A DNA stretch of 64,000 nt from NCBI RefSeq assembly GCF_964204645.1, contig NC_134025.1, positions 18,878,001 through 18,942,000 of the forward strand, given 5' to 3'. The notes beneath the pieces are model-generated. The model was not told where the DNA came from and searched no databases. It saw only the letters and a program-made list of their open reading frames with translations. The DNA is from Tubulanus polymorphus. Taxonomy: Eukaryota; Nemertea; Palaeonemertea; Tubulaniformes; Tubulanidae. The position numbers and the translations under genes were made by a program. This document shows, piece by piece, positions 19,266 to 30,499 of the stretch. Each line of letters starts with the position of its first letter. Position 1 is the first letter of the stretch.

Positions 19266-19487
19266 ATGGCGGATCAGAAGTGGATAATAACTGGTTTATA
19301 TAATGGAGAATTACTATCAGTTGGAACTGTTGGTTATTCAATGGTATTAAAAAAAGTATTTAAAATGGGAAGTGTTAATGTTGATAGATTTGATATCAAT
19401 GATATTTTAAAATTAACATTAGCAGTTACTTTATCTGATTTAACAATTGATTATTCAGAAATAACAAAATATATTCCTCCTATATAA
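19266..19487 (+). CDS. Small viral membrane protein, 73 aa, copy 2
   Basis: Intact and the same length as 941-1162, with the same two hydrophobic segments. A few substitutions are visible (ADQKW for SDNKW at the start, SEITKYIPPI at the end). The start ATG is in AAATAAATG behind a run of nine T. It survives intact between an eroded gene and a retrotransposon insertion. Confidence 0.65.
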   Translation: MADQKWIITGLYNGELLSVGTVGYSMVLKKVFKMGSVNVDRFDINDILKLTLAVTLSDLTIDYSEITKYIPPI

Positions 19488-19511
19488 ATGCATAATATTT
19501 TTACTAAATAA

Positions 19512-19526
19512 ATGGCATTTGCAATT
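19512..19526 (+). pseudogene. First five codons of the two-helix membrane protein gene, cut off by a retrotransposon
   Basis: ATGGCATTTGCAATT matches the start of the gene at 1187 (MASAI there). Retrotransposon sequence follows directly at 19527, and the gene resumes at 26335. This fixes the insertion site inside codons five to seven. Confidence 0.8.
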
Positions 19527-19709
19527 AGGGTTTACGCCTCCATAATTCTTATCTGTCAGGTTTGGTATAAATGTGTGCATTCCCTGACTAGTACCAGTTA
19601 GTTCACGTCGTTGCCACATTAAAGTTATATTGAAATCAAGTCTACATTCGTCGTTTTGTGTCGTTTGTCGTTGAGTTTGGTGGATTTCGACCATGGCTGA
19701 AGGGGCCGT
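19527..19709 (+). repeat. Truncated 5' LTR of the GmR1-like element
   Basis: Matches the 3' LTR from its base 111 (AGGGTTTACGCCTCC) to its last 20 bases with few differences. It starts abruptly after viral GCAATT and loses the terminal GTAACA, giving way to unrelated sequence at about 19710. Confidence 0.85.
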
Positions 19710-20523
19710 TCGAATATCACGGATACCGGATACCGGACACCTAAATACCGGATACCGGATACTCGAGATTGCGGAGTATATAGCGCATCGGGTCTAAGGA
19801 GTCGTTTCCGTGCTGTTGTAAGTAGTACTGCCGCGACATACAATTTATTTGTCAAATTGTTACAGAGGCTAACCAACTTATTTGTCAGCCTGATTACAGC
19901 CTGCTTTCACGTTTTTAGTGTCATCATCGATCTCAATATTATACATATTTCTTTCTGAATACTGTTGTTCTTTGGTTAAGTGAAGTTAAACGTTACATTC
20001 ATTTTTTATTATCTTACTTCACTGGTGATGGATATGTATTGGTGGCCCTTTTTGGTTTTTCTGTAAAATCCTTTCGTTAATAGGGCTGAGTACTGCTAGG
20101 CCCTATATCTCAAGTTAGAAAGCCATAAGCGAGTCTGGCAGTTCTAACGTTTCTTCTAATAAAGTTTGTTTTAAAGATCTGTACATTTTGTATTTGTTGA
20201 TTTACGATGGAATAGTTGAGCTGAACACCAATGAAATACAAGTATTTAGAAACAAAGAATTAAAATTCGTTTTCTTATTTTATGGAGTAGAATATTCGGT
20301 ATATTCTATTTATTGGACGATATGTCTACATTTCATTCTCAATCATGATGTCCCTAAAAATGAAATTGAGTCCATGGCGATCGTCGAAAATCAACACCCC
20401 TGGACACCAATTGTTTTGGTATAACCTTCAAAAATCAGTTCGTCAGTGTTGATAGCGCTACTGCTAATATTTTCAAGGTACTGTACCTGTTCTTGTTTAA
20501 GTTCTCGTTTCTTCGTGATTAAA
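19710..20523. other. Leader region of the GmR1-like element, no gene recognised
   Basis: Begins with a short repetitive stretch (units of CGGATACC at 19720-19775). No primer-binding site next to the LTR is visible. A 78-codon open frame at 20188-20424 has no feature I recognise. Some of this may be a secondary insertion that replaced the LTR end. Confidence 0.4.
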
Positions 20524-21897
20524 ATGGCCACTTCGTCATTACAGACGTTTATCGATATACCTAGCCGAGAAAGTATTAATGTTCTAAAAAAGTCCGAGTT
20601 GCTTGATTTGGCAGCTCATTATAACGTATCTGTTAAAACGTCCCAAACAAAAGCGGATTTAAAGGACGTAATTGTGCGACATTTGATTGAATCTGGTGTA
20701 GTTAATAATGATCAGTTTGAGTCAGTTCCAGCTAAAATGTCCGATGTTCCGGAGAGTGTTATCATTCGACGTATCGAACTGGAGTTACAAGAGAAAGAAA
20801 AAGAGCGAGAAAGGCACTTTCAACTATCGTTACAGCGGATGGAAGGTGAACGCAGAGTGCGGATGCGTGAATTGGAAATCAATGCGTCTACCAGTAGATA
20901 TCAAGATAATGAAGTCGACTTTGACGTCACCCGTCACATCAGAATGGTACCCAGATTCCAGGAGTCGGAAGTAGATAAGTATTTTCGTCACTTCGAGAAG
21001 GTAGCGAACAATCTTAAGTGGCCTGGAGAAAGCTGGACACTGCTCCTGCAAAGTGTTCTAGTGGGCAAAACCCAGGAAGCTTATTCGGCTTTGAATTCTG
21101 AACAAAGTGCTCAATATGAAACAGTTAAAATTGCTATTTTGAAGGCGTATGAGTTAGTACCTGAAGCCTATAGACAAAGGTTTCGCGATCGGAGAAAAAC
21201 TGATTCAGAAACTTTTGTAGAATTCGCTAAAGATAAAGAGAGTCTATTTGATCGATGGTGCGATTCAAGAGGGGTAGATTATAGTGATTTTGAAAAATTA
21301 CGTCAATTAATGCTGGTTGAAGATTTCAAAACTTGTATAGGTAATGATATAAAAACCTATTTAGAAGAGCAAAAGGTTGATAATTTATTGAATGCAGCTA
21401 CGTTTTCTGATGATTATGCTTTAACTCACCAGAAAAGTAAAAAGCCGAATATCACCCAACCATCTTCCGTGTTCAATACATCAACATATTCCCTTGTTTC
21501 TGATCATAGAGATCGAGATAGACTTGTGAGATGTAATTATTGCAAAAACCCCGGTCATTTAATTTCAAACTGTTACAAGTTACAGGGAAAACAACAAAAG
21601 GGTAGCAATTCCCTTAATACGTTAGGGAATGGTCTTGCAACAAAAATCGAGTGCAAAGATAAAACTGTTCATTTTGAAAGCAGTCCTTTAAGATCTTACG
21701 AACCATTTATTATTGAAGGGAGAATAGCATTACATGAAACTTCAGAAAAGGTGAAATTAAAAGCGTTAAGAGATACTGGAGCCTCTCAAACGTTGTTGTT
21801 AGAAGGGACCTTACTTTTGTCAGAAAGCACATTTACTGGCCAGTATATTTTGTTGCGTGGCATTGGTCCGATCACGTTAGAAGTTCCACTTCCATAG
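20524..21897 (+). CDS. Gag-protease polyprotein of the GmR1-like element
   Basis: The ATG at 20524 (AAAATGGCC) is preferred to the earlier in-frame TTG-type start because MATSSLQTFIDIP begins the recognisable protein. Order in 457 residues: SAP-like and coiled-coil region (to about 140), retrotransposon capsid domain (about 150-330), one CCHC zinc knuckle (CNYCKNPGHLISNC, about 340-353), then an aspartic protease beginning at DTGASQTLL. The gene ends at a TAG at 21895, inside or just after the protease; the region to 21938 is out of frame. Confidence 0.8.
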   Translation: MATSSLQTFIDIPSRESINVLKKSELLDLAAHYNVSVKTSQTKADLKDVIVRHLIESGVVNNDQFESVPAKMSDVPESVIIRRIELELQEKEKERERHFQLSLQRMEGERRVRMRELEINASTSRYQDNEVDFDVTRHIRMVPRFQESEVDKYFRHFEKVANNLKWPGESWTLLLQSVLVGKTQEAYSALNSEQSAQYETVKIAILKAYELVPEAYRQRFRDRRKTDSETFVEFAKDKESLFDRWCDSRGVDYSDFEKLRQLMLVEDFKTCIGNDIKTYLEEQKVDNLLNAATFSDDYALTHQKSKKPNITQPSSVFNTSTYSLVSDHRDRDRLVRCNYCKNPGHLISNCYKLQGKQQKGSNSLNTLGNGLATKIECKDKTVHFESSPLRSYEPFIIEGRIALHETSEKVKLKALRDTGASQTLLLEGTLLLSESTFTGQYILLRGIGPITLEVPLP

Positions 21898-21937
21898 AGT
21901 TTACCTTGAGACGACATTAATTTCTGGGTTAGTTATA

Positions 21938-23847
21938 ATGGGGATTAGGCCTACTTTACCCGTTCCGGGCGTGTCTTTGTTGTTAGGTAACGATCTTGCT
22001 GGGGGGAGGGTTATTGTCAATCCATTAGTGACTAAAAACCCTAGTTTAGATTCGGATGTGGAATCTTCGGAATCTAGTGATCTTGGATTACATCCTGCTT
22101 GCGTGGTGACTCGTTCGTTAGCGAAAAGAAATAATGTTGAAGCTAGTAGTGATGATAAATCTTTTTCGTCTGATTCTATAGGTCAAAATTATAATTTAGA
22201 TGTTGGTTCAAACCATATTGAGGGCCTTAGTGAGACGTTTCTTAGTAAGATATTTGATGGGGCAGATTGTGATTTTGAGAAATTACGTTTCTTATCTAGA
22301 GCAGATTTAATCGAGTCACAAGCGCAGGATTCGGATGTTAGAAAGCTTAGCATTAACGCTGCATCTACTCTAGATGATTTAGATTGTCCCGCCGGTTATT
22401 ATTTTTATTCGGGTGTATCGATGAGAAAGTATAGACACCCTGATATTTTGTCTAGTGATGAATGGGCAGTGCAACATCAGATTGTAGTTCCTTTGGTGTT
22501 TAGAAAAGAGATCTTACATTTTGCTCATGATATACCTATTAGGCTATTGGCCATTTAGGCGTTAATAAAACGTATAAAAAGATATTAAGGTATTTCTTTT
22601 GGCCAGGTTTCAAATCTGATGTTGTTCAGTTTTGTAGGAGCTGTCACTGTTGTCAAGTGATAGGAAAGAGTACAGTTGTTCCTGCAGCACCGTTACAACC
22701 TATACCTGCCTTTTCAGAGCCGTTTGCTGATATTCTCTGTGATTGTGTAGGTCCCCTTCCAAAAACTCGCTCAGGAAATGAATTCCTGCTTACAATTATA
22801 TGCAAATCTACACGTTTTCCAGAGGCTGTACCTCTCAGGCGTATCAACGCGCCTTCGGTTATAAAGGCTCTTACCAGGTTCTTTACTAATTTCGGTCTTC
22901 CAGTGACTATTCAGAGTGATAATGGGTCGAATTTTGTGTCTAATATGTTTCAGAAAATAATGCATCAACTCGACATTAAACAAAACACGTCGAGTCCTTA
23001 TCACCCTGAAAGTCAAGGCGCTTTGGAACGATTTCATCGCACTTTTAAGAATATGCTCAGAGCCTATTGTGAGGAAAATTCGCGAGATTGGGATGAGGGA
23101 GTGCCGTTTTTGTTATTTGCTGTGCGAGATACTGTACAGGAATCATTGGGTTTCAGTCCTAACGAATTAGTTTTTGGCCATCATGTTAAAGGACCACTGA
23201 AACTGATCAAAGATCTTTGGTTGCATGAAACTACGGAGGTTTCATTGTTGAAATATGTCACTGATTTTAAGACACGAATGTATGAAACTTGGCAATACGC
23301 CCGTGATCATCTACAGAAAACCCAGGAAAACATGAAAAGTTGGTTTGATAGGAAAGCCAGATTTCGGTCATTTTCACCTGGTGAAAAAGTTTTAGTACTG
23401 TTTCCTTTGGATGGTCACTGTTTGAGAACAAAGTTTTCTGGTCCGTATGTTATAGAACGAAAATTATCGGACGTAAATTATTTAGTTGAAACACCGGATC
23501 GTAAAAAGAAATTTCGTGTTTGTCATGTAAATATATTAAAACAGTATGTGGATAGAAATCCGTCTGATAGTATTTCTCCCGTTTCAGTAGTTTTATCTGT
23601 GTCGCCTGGACGTGCAGATATATGTGTTGAAGATGATGTAACTATTGATGGTTCATATGCATCACCGTTGTTGAAAAATTCAAGTGTGCTGAATGAGTTG
23701 GATGAAAAGCTCAGCCATCTGGAGCCGGGTCAGAAATCCGAATTAAAAAGTCTGATAGATGAGTATAGACATTTGTTTTCTGATATCCCTGGTGAAACCA
23801 CTTTTGCTTGTCACGTCATGGATTTTGGCACCGCTTCTCCTGTCAAA
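21938..23847 (+). pseudogene. Integrase region of the GmR1-like element
   Basis: After the protease tail (GVSLLLGNDLAGG) and a Ser/Asp-rich spacer comes a zinc-binding region: H in HFAHDIP, a break near 22557, then CRSCHCC. The core has D (ILCDCVGPLP), D (IQSDNGSNF) and E (ESQGALERFH). The C-terminus has the GPYVIERKL motif. The frame then runs toward RT and is stopped by a TAG at 23848-23850. The reading frame is the same before and after that TAG. Confidence 0.8.
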
Positions 23848-25068
23848 TAGCCTCCTTACCGTTTGAATCCCATGAAAGCTGATATTATGAAAAGAGAAGT
23901 TCAAGCCATGTTAAAGATGCAAGTTGCGGAAACAAGTGAAAGTGATTGGTCATCTCCTTGTATCATAGTTCCTAAACCTGATGGCAGGTGGCGCTTCGTT
24001 ACCGATTACCGCAAATTAAACAAACTTACTAAAAATGATTCTTATCCAATTCCCAGGGTGGAGGATCTGATTGATAAGATTGGCAGTGCTAAGTTTGTTT
24101 CCAAATTAGATCTCACTAAGGGATACTGGCAAGTGCCGTTGTCCGACCGTGCTCGTAGGATTTCTGCTTTCGTGACTCTAGATGGTTTGTTTCAGTGCCG
24201 AAAAATGCCTTTCGGCATGAAAAATTCTGCTGCAACTTTTCAGCGCCTAATGAATAAAGTTGTCAAGGGTTTTACTTGTATAATAGTGGTACATAGATGA
24301 TATTATTGTATTTTCAGACACATGGGATGATGACATACAATTACTACGAAAGCTGTTTGAGCGTCTGTCCGAGGCGAACCTGACCGTCAATTTAACTAAA
24401 AGTGATTTTGTCAAAGCAACAGTAACGTATCTGGGGCATATCGTTGGACAAGGGCAAGTAAGACCTGTTGACGCCAAAGTTAGGGCTATCCTTGATTTTC
24501 CTGTTCCTTCGGATCGACGCTCACTCGTGCGTTTTTTAGGTATGGCCGGATATTACCGGAGATTTTGTCAAAATTTCGCCGCTATTGCTTGTCCTCTCAC
24601 GAAAGACATCCCATTCGTTTGGAGTGGTTCCTGTAATGATGCTTTTGAGAGGTTTAAGTCTTTGTTAACTTGTGATACTGTAATGACTGCTCCAAATTTT
24701 CATAAGCAATTCAGTCTTACTGTTGATGCAAGTGATGTAGCGTCGGGGGCAGTATTGTCGCAGAAAACAGATGATGGTATTGATCACCCCTATTCAAAAA
24801 AATTCAGTACTCCTCAGAAAAACCTACCGTTGAAAAGGAGTGTTTGCCGTTAATTTTGTCAATTGAACATTTTGATGTGTATCTCAGTATGCCATTATTT
24901 CCAGTTAGTGTGTATACTGATCATAATCCGTTAGTCTTTTTAGACCGTATGAGAAACAAAAACCGTCGACTAATGAGTTGGAGCATTCTGCTACAGGAGT
25001 ATAACTTGGAAATACATCACCTGAGAGGTCGAGAAAACGTAGTTGCTGATGCACTTTCGCGCGTGTAG
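23848..25068 (+). pseudogene. Reverse transcriptase and RNase H of the GmR1-like element
   Basis: RT follows integrase directly: IIVPKPDGRWRFVTDYRKLN, YPIPRVEDLI, KLDLTKGYWQVPL and MPFGMKNSAATFQ. A frameshift just before the active site at about 24290 separates these from YIDD-IIVFSDTW. A second break lies near 24500 and a third near 24840. RNase H has VDASDVASGAVL, then TDHNPL and the tail RENVVADALSRV ending in TAG at 25068. There is no integrase downstream. Confidence 0.8.
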
Positions 25069-25222
25069 AGTAAAAGCCGTTCCGTGGGTTCTGAGGATTG
25101 GTTATGTGTTACTTCAACGTTGGACATTTGGAATTATGATAAGCGAAAAGACTTGACTATGTCGATGTTTAGATTTGAGTGTATTGTTTCGTACAATATG
25201 TGTACGTTCTTAACGGCGGGGG

Positions 25223-25520
25223 TGTTACCTCTGTTGGGTTTATAAGTACGAATATAAGTATATAAGTATGAATATTTTTGTATAGATTTTGTATCTGTAT
25301 TATGTAGTCTATTGAACGATCTGGTGTTTGTCAGGGTTTACGCCTCCATAATTCTTATCTGTCAGGTTTGGTATAAATGTGTGCATTCCCTGACCAGTAC
25401 CAGTTAGTTCACGCCGTTGTCACATTAAAGTTATATTGAAGTCAAGTCTACATTCGTCGTTTTGTGTCGTTTGTCGTTGAGTTTGGTGGATTTCGACCAT
25501 GGCTGAAGGAGGCCGTAACA
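25223..25520 (+). repeat. 3' LTR of the GmR1-like element
   Basis: 298 bp, starting TGTTAC and ending GTAACA, a perfect inverted hexamer. The purine-rich CGGCGGGGG precedes it. It is followed by TAACTATTATAGGA, which is the viral target sequence, confirming the boundary. It includes an ATG (GACCATGGCTGAAGG) that now heads a fused viral frame downstream. Confidence 0.85.
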
Positions 25521-25534
25521 TAACTATTATAGGA

Positions 25535-26188
25535 TAATTCCGGGTTTAATATTAGATTTTTAAAAAGTGATAGTTCTGATAGAATAAAGATAAGGTTGTC
25601 TAATAGTGAAAAACATAAATTTATGGTTAAAAAACCTATAGCTAAACTGTTAGGAATTCCTCCAGATAGATCTTTTACAAATATTGATGCTACACCAAAC
25701 TTAATACCTTACACGCATTTTTATATTTATTGCAATTTAATTGATCCTACAAATTCATTTGAAGCAACTAAAGTTACAATTTGTAATTCTAGTATATTAA
25801 ATGTTTTACCATTAAAAAATGTTAAACAATTTGGAACACAAATAAATTATAATTAAGCTGAATGTGATTTTAAACCTTGTATTTCACGATTTGATAATTT
25901 TAAATTAGAAGTAAGAATTCATAATGGTTACTTAATTAATTTAAATAACTTTCCTGTAATTTATGAATTAGTTATAAGATGTAAAGAGTAATTTTTCACT
26001 ATATAAATGAATATGTGTTGGACCGAGTATATCTTTTGGATTTGATTTTAAACGTGAAAAAGAAATGAAATTTAACATTAATGATGTAATAACTAATATT
26101 AAAAATATTACATTTTTTTATGAAACAACATTTGAATATGAAACAACAATAAATAAAAAAAACTTTTAATGTAGAAAAGATAACTGAT
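25535..26188 (+). repeat. Second copy of 18526-19180 placed after the retrotransposon
   Basis: 654 bases match the segment at 18526-19180 with, as far as I can see, one difference (one A fewer in a homopolymer). It contains the 3' two-thirds of the penton-like pseudogene and the start of the 113-aa pseudogene. It is joined on the left to 14 bases of viral target and on the right to the middle of the LTR. Confidence 0.9.
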
Positions 26189-26334
26189 AAATGTGTGCAT
26201 TCCCTGACCAGTACCAGTTAGTTCACGCCGTTGTCACATTAAAGTTATATTGAAGTCAAGTCTACATTCGTCGTTTTGTGTCGTTTGTCGTTGAGTTTGG
26301 TGGATTTCGACCATGGCTGAAGGAGGCCGTAACA
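26188..26334 (+). repeat. Second 3' LTR fragment
   Basis: The last 147 bases of the LTR (from AAATGTGTGC to GTAACA), apparently identical to the 3' LTR at 25374-25520, followed again by viral TAACTATTATAGGATCAG. Here the virus continues normally. Confidence 0.9.
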
Positions 26335-26741
26335 TAACTATTATAGGATCAGCAATTGCTAACGCTTTGGCATTTACTGGTGGTGGATATATATTTAAAC
26401 ATATTGATAAAAGTAGTTCATTAGGAGAACAAAGAAGACATAACTTAGCATTAGAGAAATACAATAAAGCTGCAGAAGAATATAGAGAAAAGAGGCAAAA
26501 CTATATGGATTACATCAATAAAGAATTATATAATCAGAAAATTACACATAGAGATTTTCAATCAGTCGATGAAGCTATGAGTTTATATAACGCAGTAACA
26601 AATCGTGAAAAAATACATCTATATAAACCTAAATTATCAGATTATTACACACCAAGTAGTGAACAGAAGAAATATGAAATAATTTGGATTTTAGGTGGAA
26701 CAGTTATTGTATTATTTGTTGCTTATAAATTTACTAATTAG
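26313..26741 (+). CDS. Two-helix viral membrane protein with an LTR-derived start, 142 aa
   Basis: Residues from about ITIIGSAIANAL on correspond to the gene at 1187-1609. The first residues (MAEGGRN) come from the retrotransposon LTR, whose ATG in GACCATGG has a better animal start context than most viral starts. The insertion thus restored an open frame for the same protein with a new N-terminus. The two membrane helices and charged middle are kept. Whether it is expressed is unknown. Confidence 0.6.
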   Translation: MAEGGRNITIIGSAIANALAFTGGGYIFKHIDKSSSLGEQRRHNLALEKYNKAAEEYREKRQNYMDYINKELYNQKITHRDFQSVDEAMSLYNAVTNREKIHLYKPKLSDYYTPSSEQKKYEIIWILGGTVIVLFVAYKFTN

Positions 26742-26760
26742 TAATTTCTTTTCTAAATAA

Positions 26761-27196
26761 ATAGTTGATAAAGTTGATAATATTGATATTATTCCTCATG
26801 ATATGAATAAAACTAAATTAAAATTATATTTGGAAAAACAAATATTAGAATTTGAAAATGATTTAAAAGTTAAAAAGAAAAAATATTTAAAAAGTAAAAT
26901 TATATACTATTTTATTATTAGTAGTTCAGTTACAATAAGTTCGGTTATAACATTTCTAGCATTATTCTCACCATTAACACCTTTAGCTATCTCAATTGGA
27001 GCTTTAGGTTTAAGTTCAAGTGTATTAACCGGCATAAGTTCAAAATTAAATATAAAAAGTAATAAAGAAAAAATAAAATCTAATATAAAAGAAATTAATA
27101 AAATTAAAAAATACATTAGATTATATAATAAGTTTAAATGGTAATATAACAGTTGAAGAACAAGATAAATTACTAAAAGAATTAATAAATTATTAA
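26761..27196 (+). pseudogene. Helical viral membrane protein gene, copy 2, start lost
   Basis: Counterpart of 1629-2063. The start reads AAATAAATAG instead of AAATAAATG, and a frameshift near 27107 (an extra A) breaks the coiled-coil end. An open piece from the internal ATG at 26803 covers 113 codons, including the hydrophobic hairpin. Confidence 0.7.
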
Positions 27197-27212
27197 TTTT
27201 TTTATTATATAA

Positions 27213-28446
27213 ATGGTAGATAGTTTTCCAAAAGCTTTTCAATATAATAAATCAATTGACTATAATATTCCTGCAATAGATTTTAATAAAGATATTTCAT
27301 ATAGAAATGAAGTTTTAGATTCATTAATTAATTTAGATATATATGTTACTGAAACTAATAATTTTAATGCAAAGATGGAAAATATATTGCGTGTATATTT
27401 AAATATAAATTAATTCAAAGTTTATTTAGATTTCATACATACTTCCAAATAAGATTGATAATAAATGAATTAGAGTGTCCTTAACCAGGATCTAGGTATT
27501 TTGAAGAATTAGATAATAATATTAATTTGTCAAAGTTTTTTAAAATTTGTAACGAATTTAATATAGATATAAATAATTCTGATTTTAGAACAAAACTTGG
27601 AACAATAAGATCACTTCCTTGCCCTAAAAAGATTGCACAATATTGTGCACTTCCCATACCATCTAATAGCTTTTATAATATCTATAATAATAAATTAGGT
27701 TATGGTTAACTAGAAACTAAGGATTTAGAAACGTTAAATTTCAATCAATTACCGAAATTCTATGATAATTTAAAACAAGAAAACAATAATGGTTGGGTTT
27801 ATTTTATTTTAGAAAATGGTGAGGGATTTAGTAAAGCTGGTATACAAAGAATAAATCAATCAATTAGAACTTATTTGATATGTATTCTAGGATCACAGGT
27901 TGAAACCAGATCCCCAATAATTGGAAATTTAAATACATCATTTGATACACAAAAACAATTCAAAGTATTATTTGAAGATTCAATTCATAATGATGAAAAT
28001 AGATCGATTCCAGAAAATATCGTTAGGTATCAAAATTATTTAGATAAATCTCATGTAAGATTAAATTATTGTATAGGTCCTAATTTATTAATTATTTCTG
28101 ATGATTTAATCTTAAAAATGGGAAATATAATTGGTTATAATAATTTGATTAAAACTGCAACAATAAATAATTCATTTGGATTAAATGACATAAATAAAAA
28201 GATTATTACTGCTCCAAAATTAATGGAAGGTGAAAAAATTTAAAAAAATAATCAACTGAAACTAAAACTAAAAATATCAAATTAAATAATGATTCTAAAC
28301 CGGATTACAATACATCAGACAATATAAAAACTGATATTATTCAACATGATATAATTAAAAATAATAATGATAATAAATCGCATGAAAATACTAAATTAGC
28401 TATAACTTGTATTTGTAATTGTAATTGGAGGAATATTATATTTTAA
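27213..28446 (+). pseudogene. 464-aa virion-type protein gene, copy 2, broken
   Basis: Starts at the ATG of ATATAAATG (MVDSFPKAF). About 145 bp around the NFAVYCATTGCG segment are deleted near 27400. There are further stops near 27480 and 27707 and frameshifts near 28230 and 28410. The 27875-28243 stretch keeps the TRSPIIGNLNTSFDT region. Confidence 0.75.
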
Positions 28447-28468
28447 ATTTCAATTTTTTATCATATAA

Positions 28469-30479
28469 ATGGAAGAAGATATTCCAATGGATACTTTTGG
28501 TGACACCCCCGGTATAAGTGATGAACCACAACCAGAATTTAATGAAACTAATATTGATAATGATGGTGGAGCAGCATATAATACTAATTTAGGTGAAGAT
28601 GATTCTAGTGGGCCTATATTATATGATTATGATGAAGTTAAAGATGATACTGAAACAAGTGAAAAATTAATAGATTATTTAAGAACCCACGATGAGATAA
28701 TAATTAAAACTAGACCAGAAAGAAAAGATGTAATTAATAGATTAGAAAGAACAGAAAACCTTGAATTGAAAAAAAAGAATTATTATACATAAAATATAGT
28801 GAAACAAATACAGTCATTGAAGAATTATTACCAAAAAATGTAACAGATAACATTGAACCAGAAGATATTTCAGAACAAATTAGAGAAATTGATCCACATT
28901 TCATGAATAATTTAGAATTTAAAAATGTTTCATGGTATTATAATGTTGAACTAAATAACAAAACTGTATCAATTCAATTATCTAAAATGGGACAAGAAGA
29001 TCTGTACCATCCTGAAATGTTAGCAAGATCTTCAATTGAACGTTCAAAAGGTGGTTCGGAATTTCTCAGAATTATATGGAATGCACTCGATAGAATAAAT
29101 GAAGAAGAACCAAATGTTGGTATTGATATTAACATATATTCACCATTTAAAAATCCAAATTTAAATCCTACTTATGTTGATCCAGAAATTGAAGAGTATG
29201 GAGATCGATTAGATAAATTAAGAACTTCAACACCAGGAACATCGAGAAGAGATATTCAACAGATTGACAATGGTTCAAGTCAATTACAATTAGTAAAACA
29301 TTTTGATAGCATGTTAGATACAGTTCATTCATTTGAAGAAGAGATGAATAGTATTTTAGATACACCTGGTACTGAAACTGGAACAAATCAAGTGCAATCT
29401 TTATTAAAAAAAGGATTACTTGATTTAAATGAAGAACAATTAAAAATATTTTCTCGACGTAGAGAAATTAAAGGTATGCAAGAATCAGCTGGTGAAATTG
29501 CTAATATTAAGATGAGATTTTCTAAATGTTAGAAAAAGAATTAACTGATGCAAATGAAGAATTAAAACAATTAGAATTAGATAGAGATCTTCAAGTAATC
29601 GATGAAGTTGAATATGAATGCAGAAAGTTAGCTTTAGAAAAAGAAATTGATGATTTAAAATATAATAATAAACACGAATTTGTATAGCGCCTCTTTCCAT
29701 GTACCTGTGTACAAAGTTCAGCTGCGCTGTCAAACCTGATTATTATTACCCAGCTTCTGTTACCATTCCATAGCAGTCTTACTCTCCCTGGGAAGATACA
29801 ACACCGATTAGCAAATCACGATCAGGCGTCGTCAGCCGGTAGCAAGTGTGAATTAATGCCTTGCCTAAGGACACTACAGCATAGCCGGGGTTCGAACACT
29901 GGACATCTCGATTGAGAAGCCAACGCCTTAACCTTTAGGCCATGCCACTCCACGCCTTTAAAATATAACAAAGAATTACAGGAAAAAGAAAGAGACATAT
30001 TATTGAAATCATATGATCTTAATCATATTAAAAAATTAAAAGTTATTTTTAAAGATTTAATAATAAAATCAGATTCTAAACTATCATTGAAAGATAGAAT
30101 AAGATTATTATTTAAACTAGAAGGTATAACAATTCTTTCAATTCTAACAGCTGTTACTATGGTATTTACAACAATAGGTTTAGCAATATCAAATTCATTA
30201 AAATCTACACCAAGTCCTAAACCACCTGATAAACCTCCGAGTCATAATTCTATACAAGATAAAGTGAAAGATGGTTTAAAAAATTAGCAAAATATTTATG
30301 GGAACTATCTAAAAAAATCCGCTGTTGCTTTACCTGGAGTTATTGCATCAATTGTTGGTTTTATATTGAAATCTGCTGGAAGTATTCTTAACTTTGCTGC
30401 TGAACATATTATTTTATTTTCAATTACAGTTGTAAGTGCTATCATATTTGGGTTAGTGAATATGATAAAAAATAAATAA
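28469..30479 (+). pseudogene. Coiled-coil membrane protein gene, copy 2, with SINE insertion
   Basis: Starts at the ATG of ATATAAATG. The N-terminal half is much more diverged from copy 1 than the rest, sharing mainly DEPQP-FNETNID. Frameshifts lie near 28785 and 29525. The coiled coil is interrupted by the SINE at 29669-29956. After it, codons run through the place where copy 1 has a stop and on to the membrane helix and SIQDKVKDGLK. A further frameshift near 30280 precedes the hydrophobic C-terminus ending at 30479. Confidence 0.7.
29669..29956 (-). mobile_element. tRNA-derived SINE
   Basis: 288 bp with a 15-bp target duplication (TTTAAAATATAATAA at 29654-29668; TTTAAAATATAACAA at 29957-29971, one mismatch). 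Read on the minus strand it begins with a tRNA-like head: an A-box-like TGGCATGGCCTAAAGG, then a B box in GTTCGAACCCC. A tail region includes TGTCCTTAGGCAAGG. It disrupts the coiled coil of the viral gene. Confidence 0.8.
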
Positions 30480-30499
30480 TCAAATTTTTTGTTAAATAA

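Larger units (their letters stand above)
19527..25520 (+). mobile_element. GmR1-like Ty3/gypsy retrotransposon inserted in virus copy 2
   Basis: Order on the plus strand: truncated 5' LTR, gag with a CCHC knuckle, protease, integrase, reverse transcriptase, RNase H, 3' LTR. Integrase upstream of RT is the hallmark of the GmR1 group of Ty3/gypsy elements. The 3' LTR is flanked by CGGCGGGGG, a polypurine tract. The first 110 bases of the 5' LTR and any primer-binding site are missing. Several frameshifts make it inactive. Confidence 0.8.

Noticed and set aside
29860-29956. tRNA gene
   Set aside because: The tRNA-like sequence is the head of a SINE bounded by 15-bp target duplications, and lacks a clean cloverleaf.
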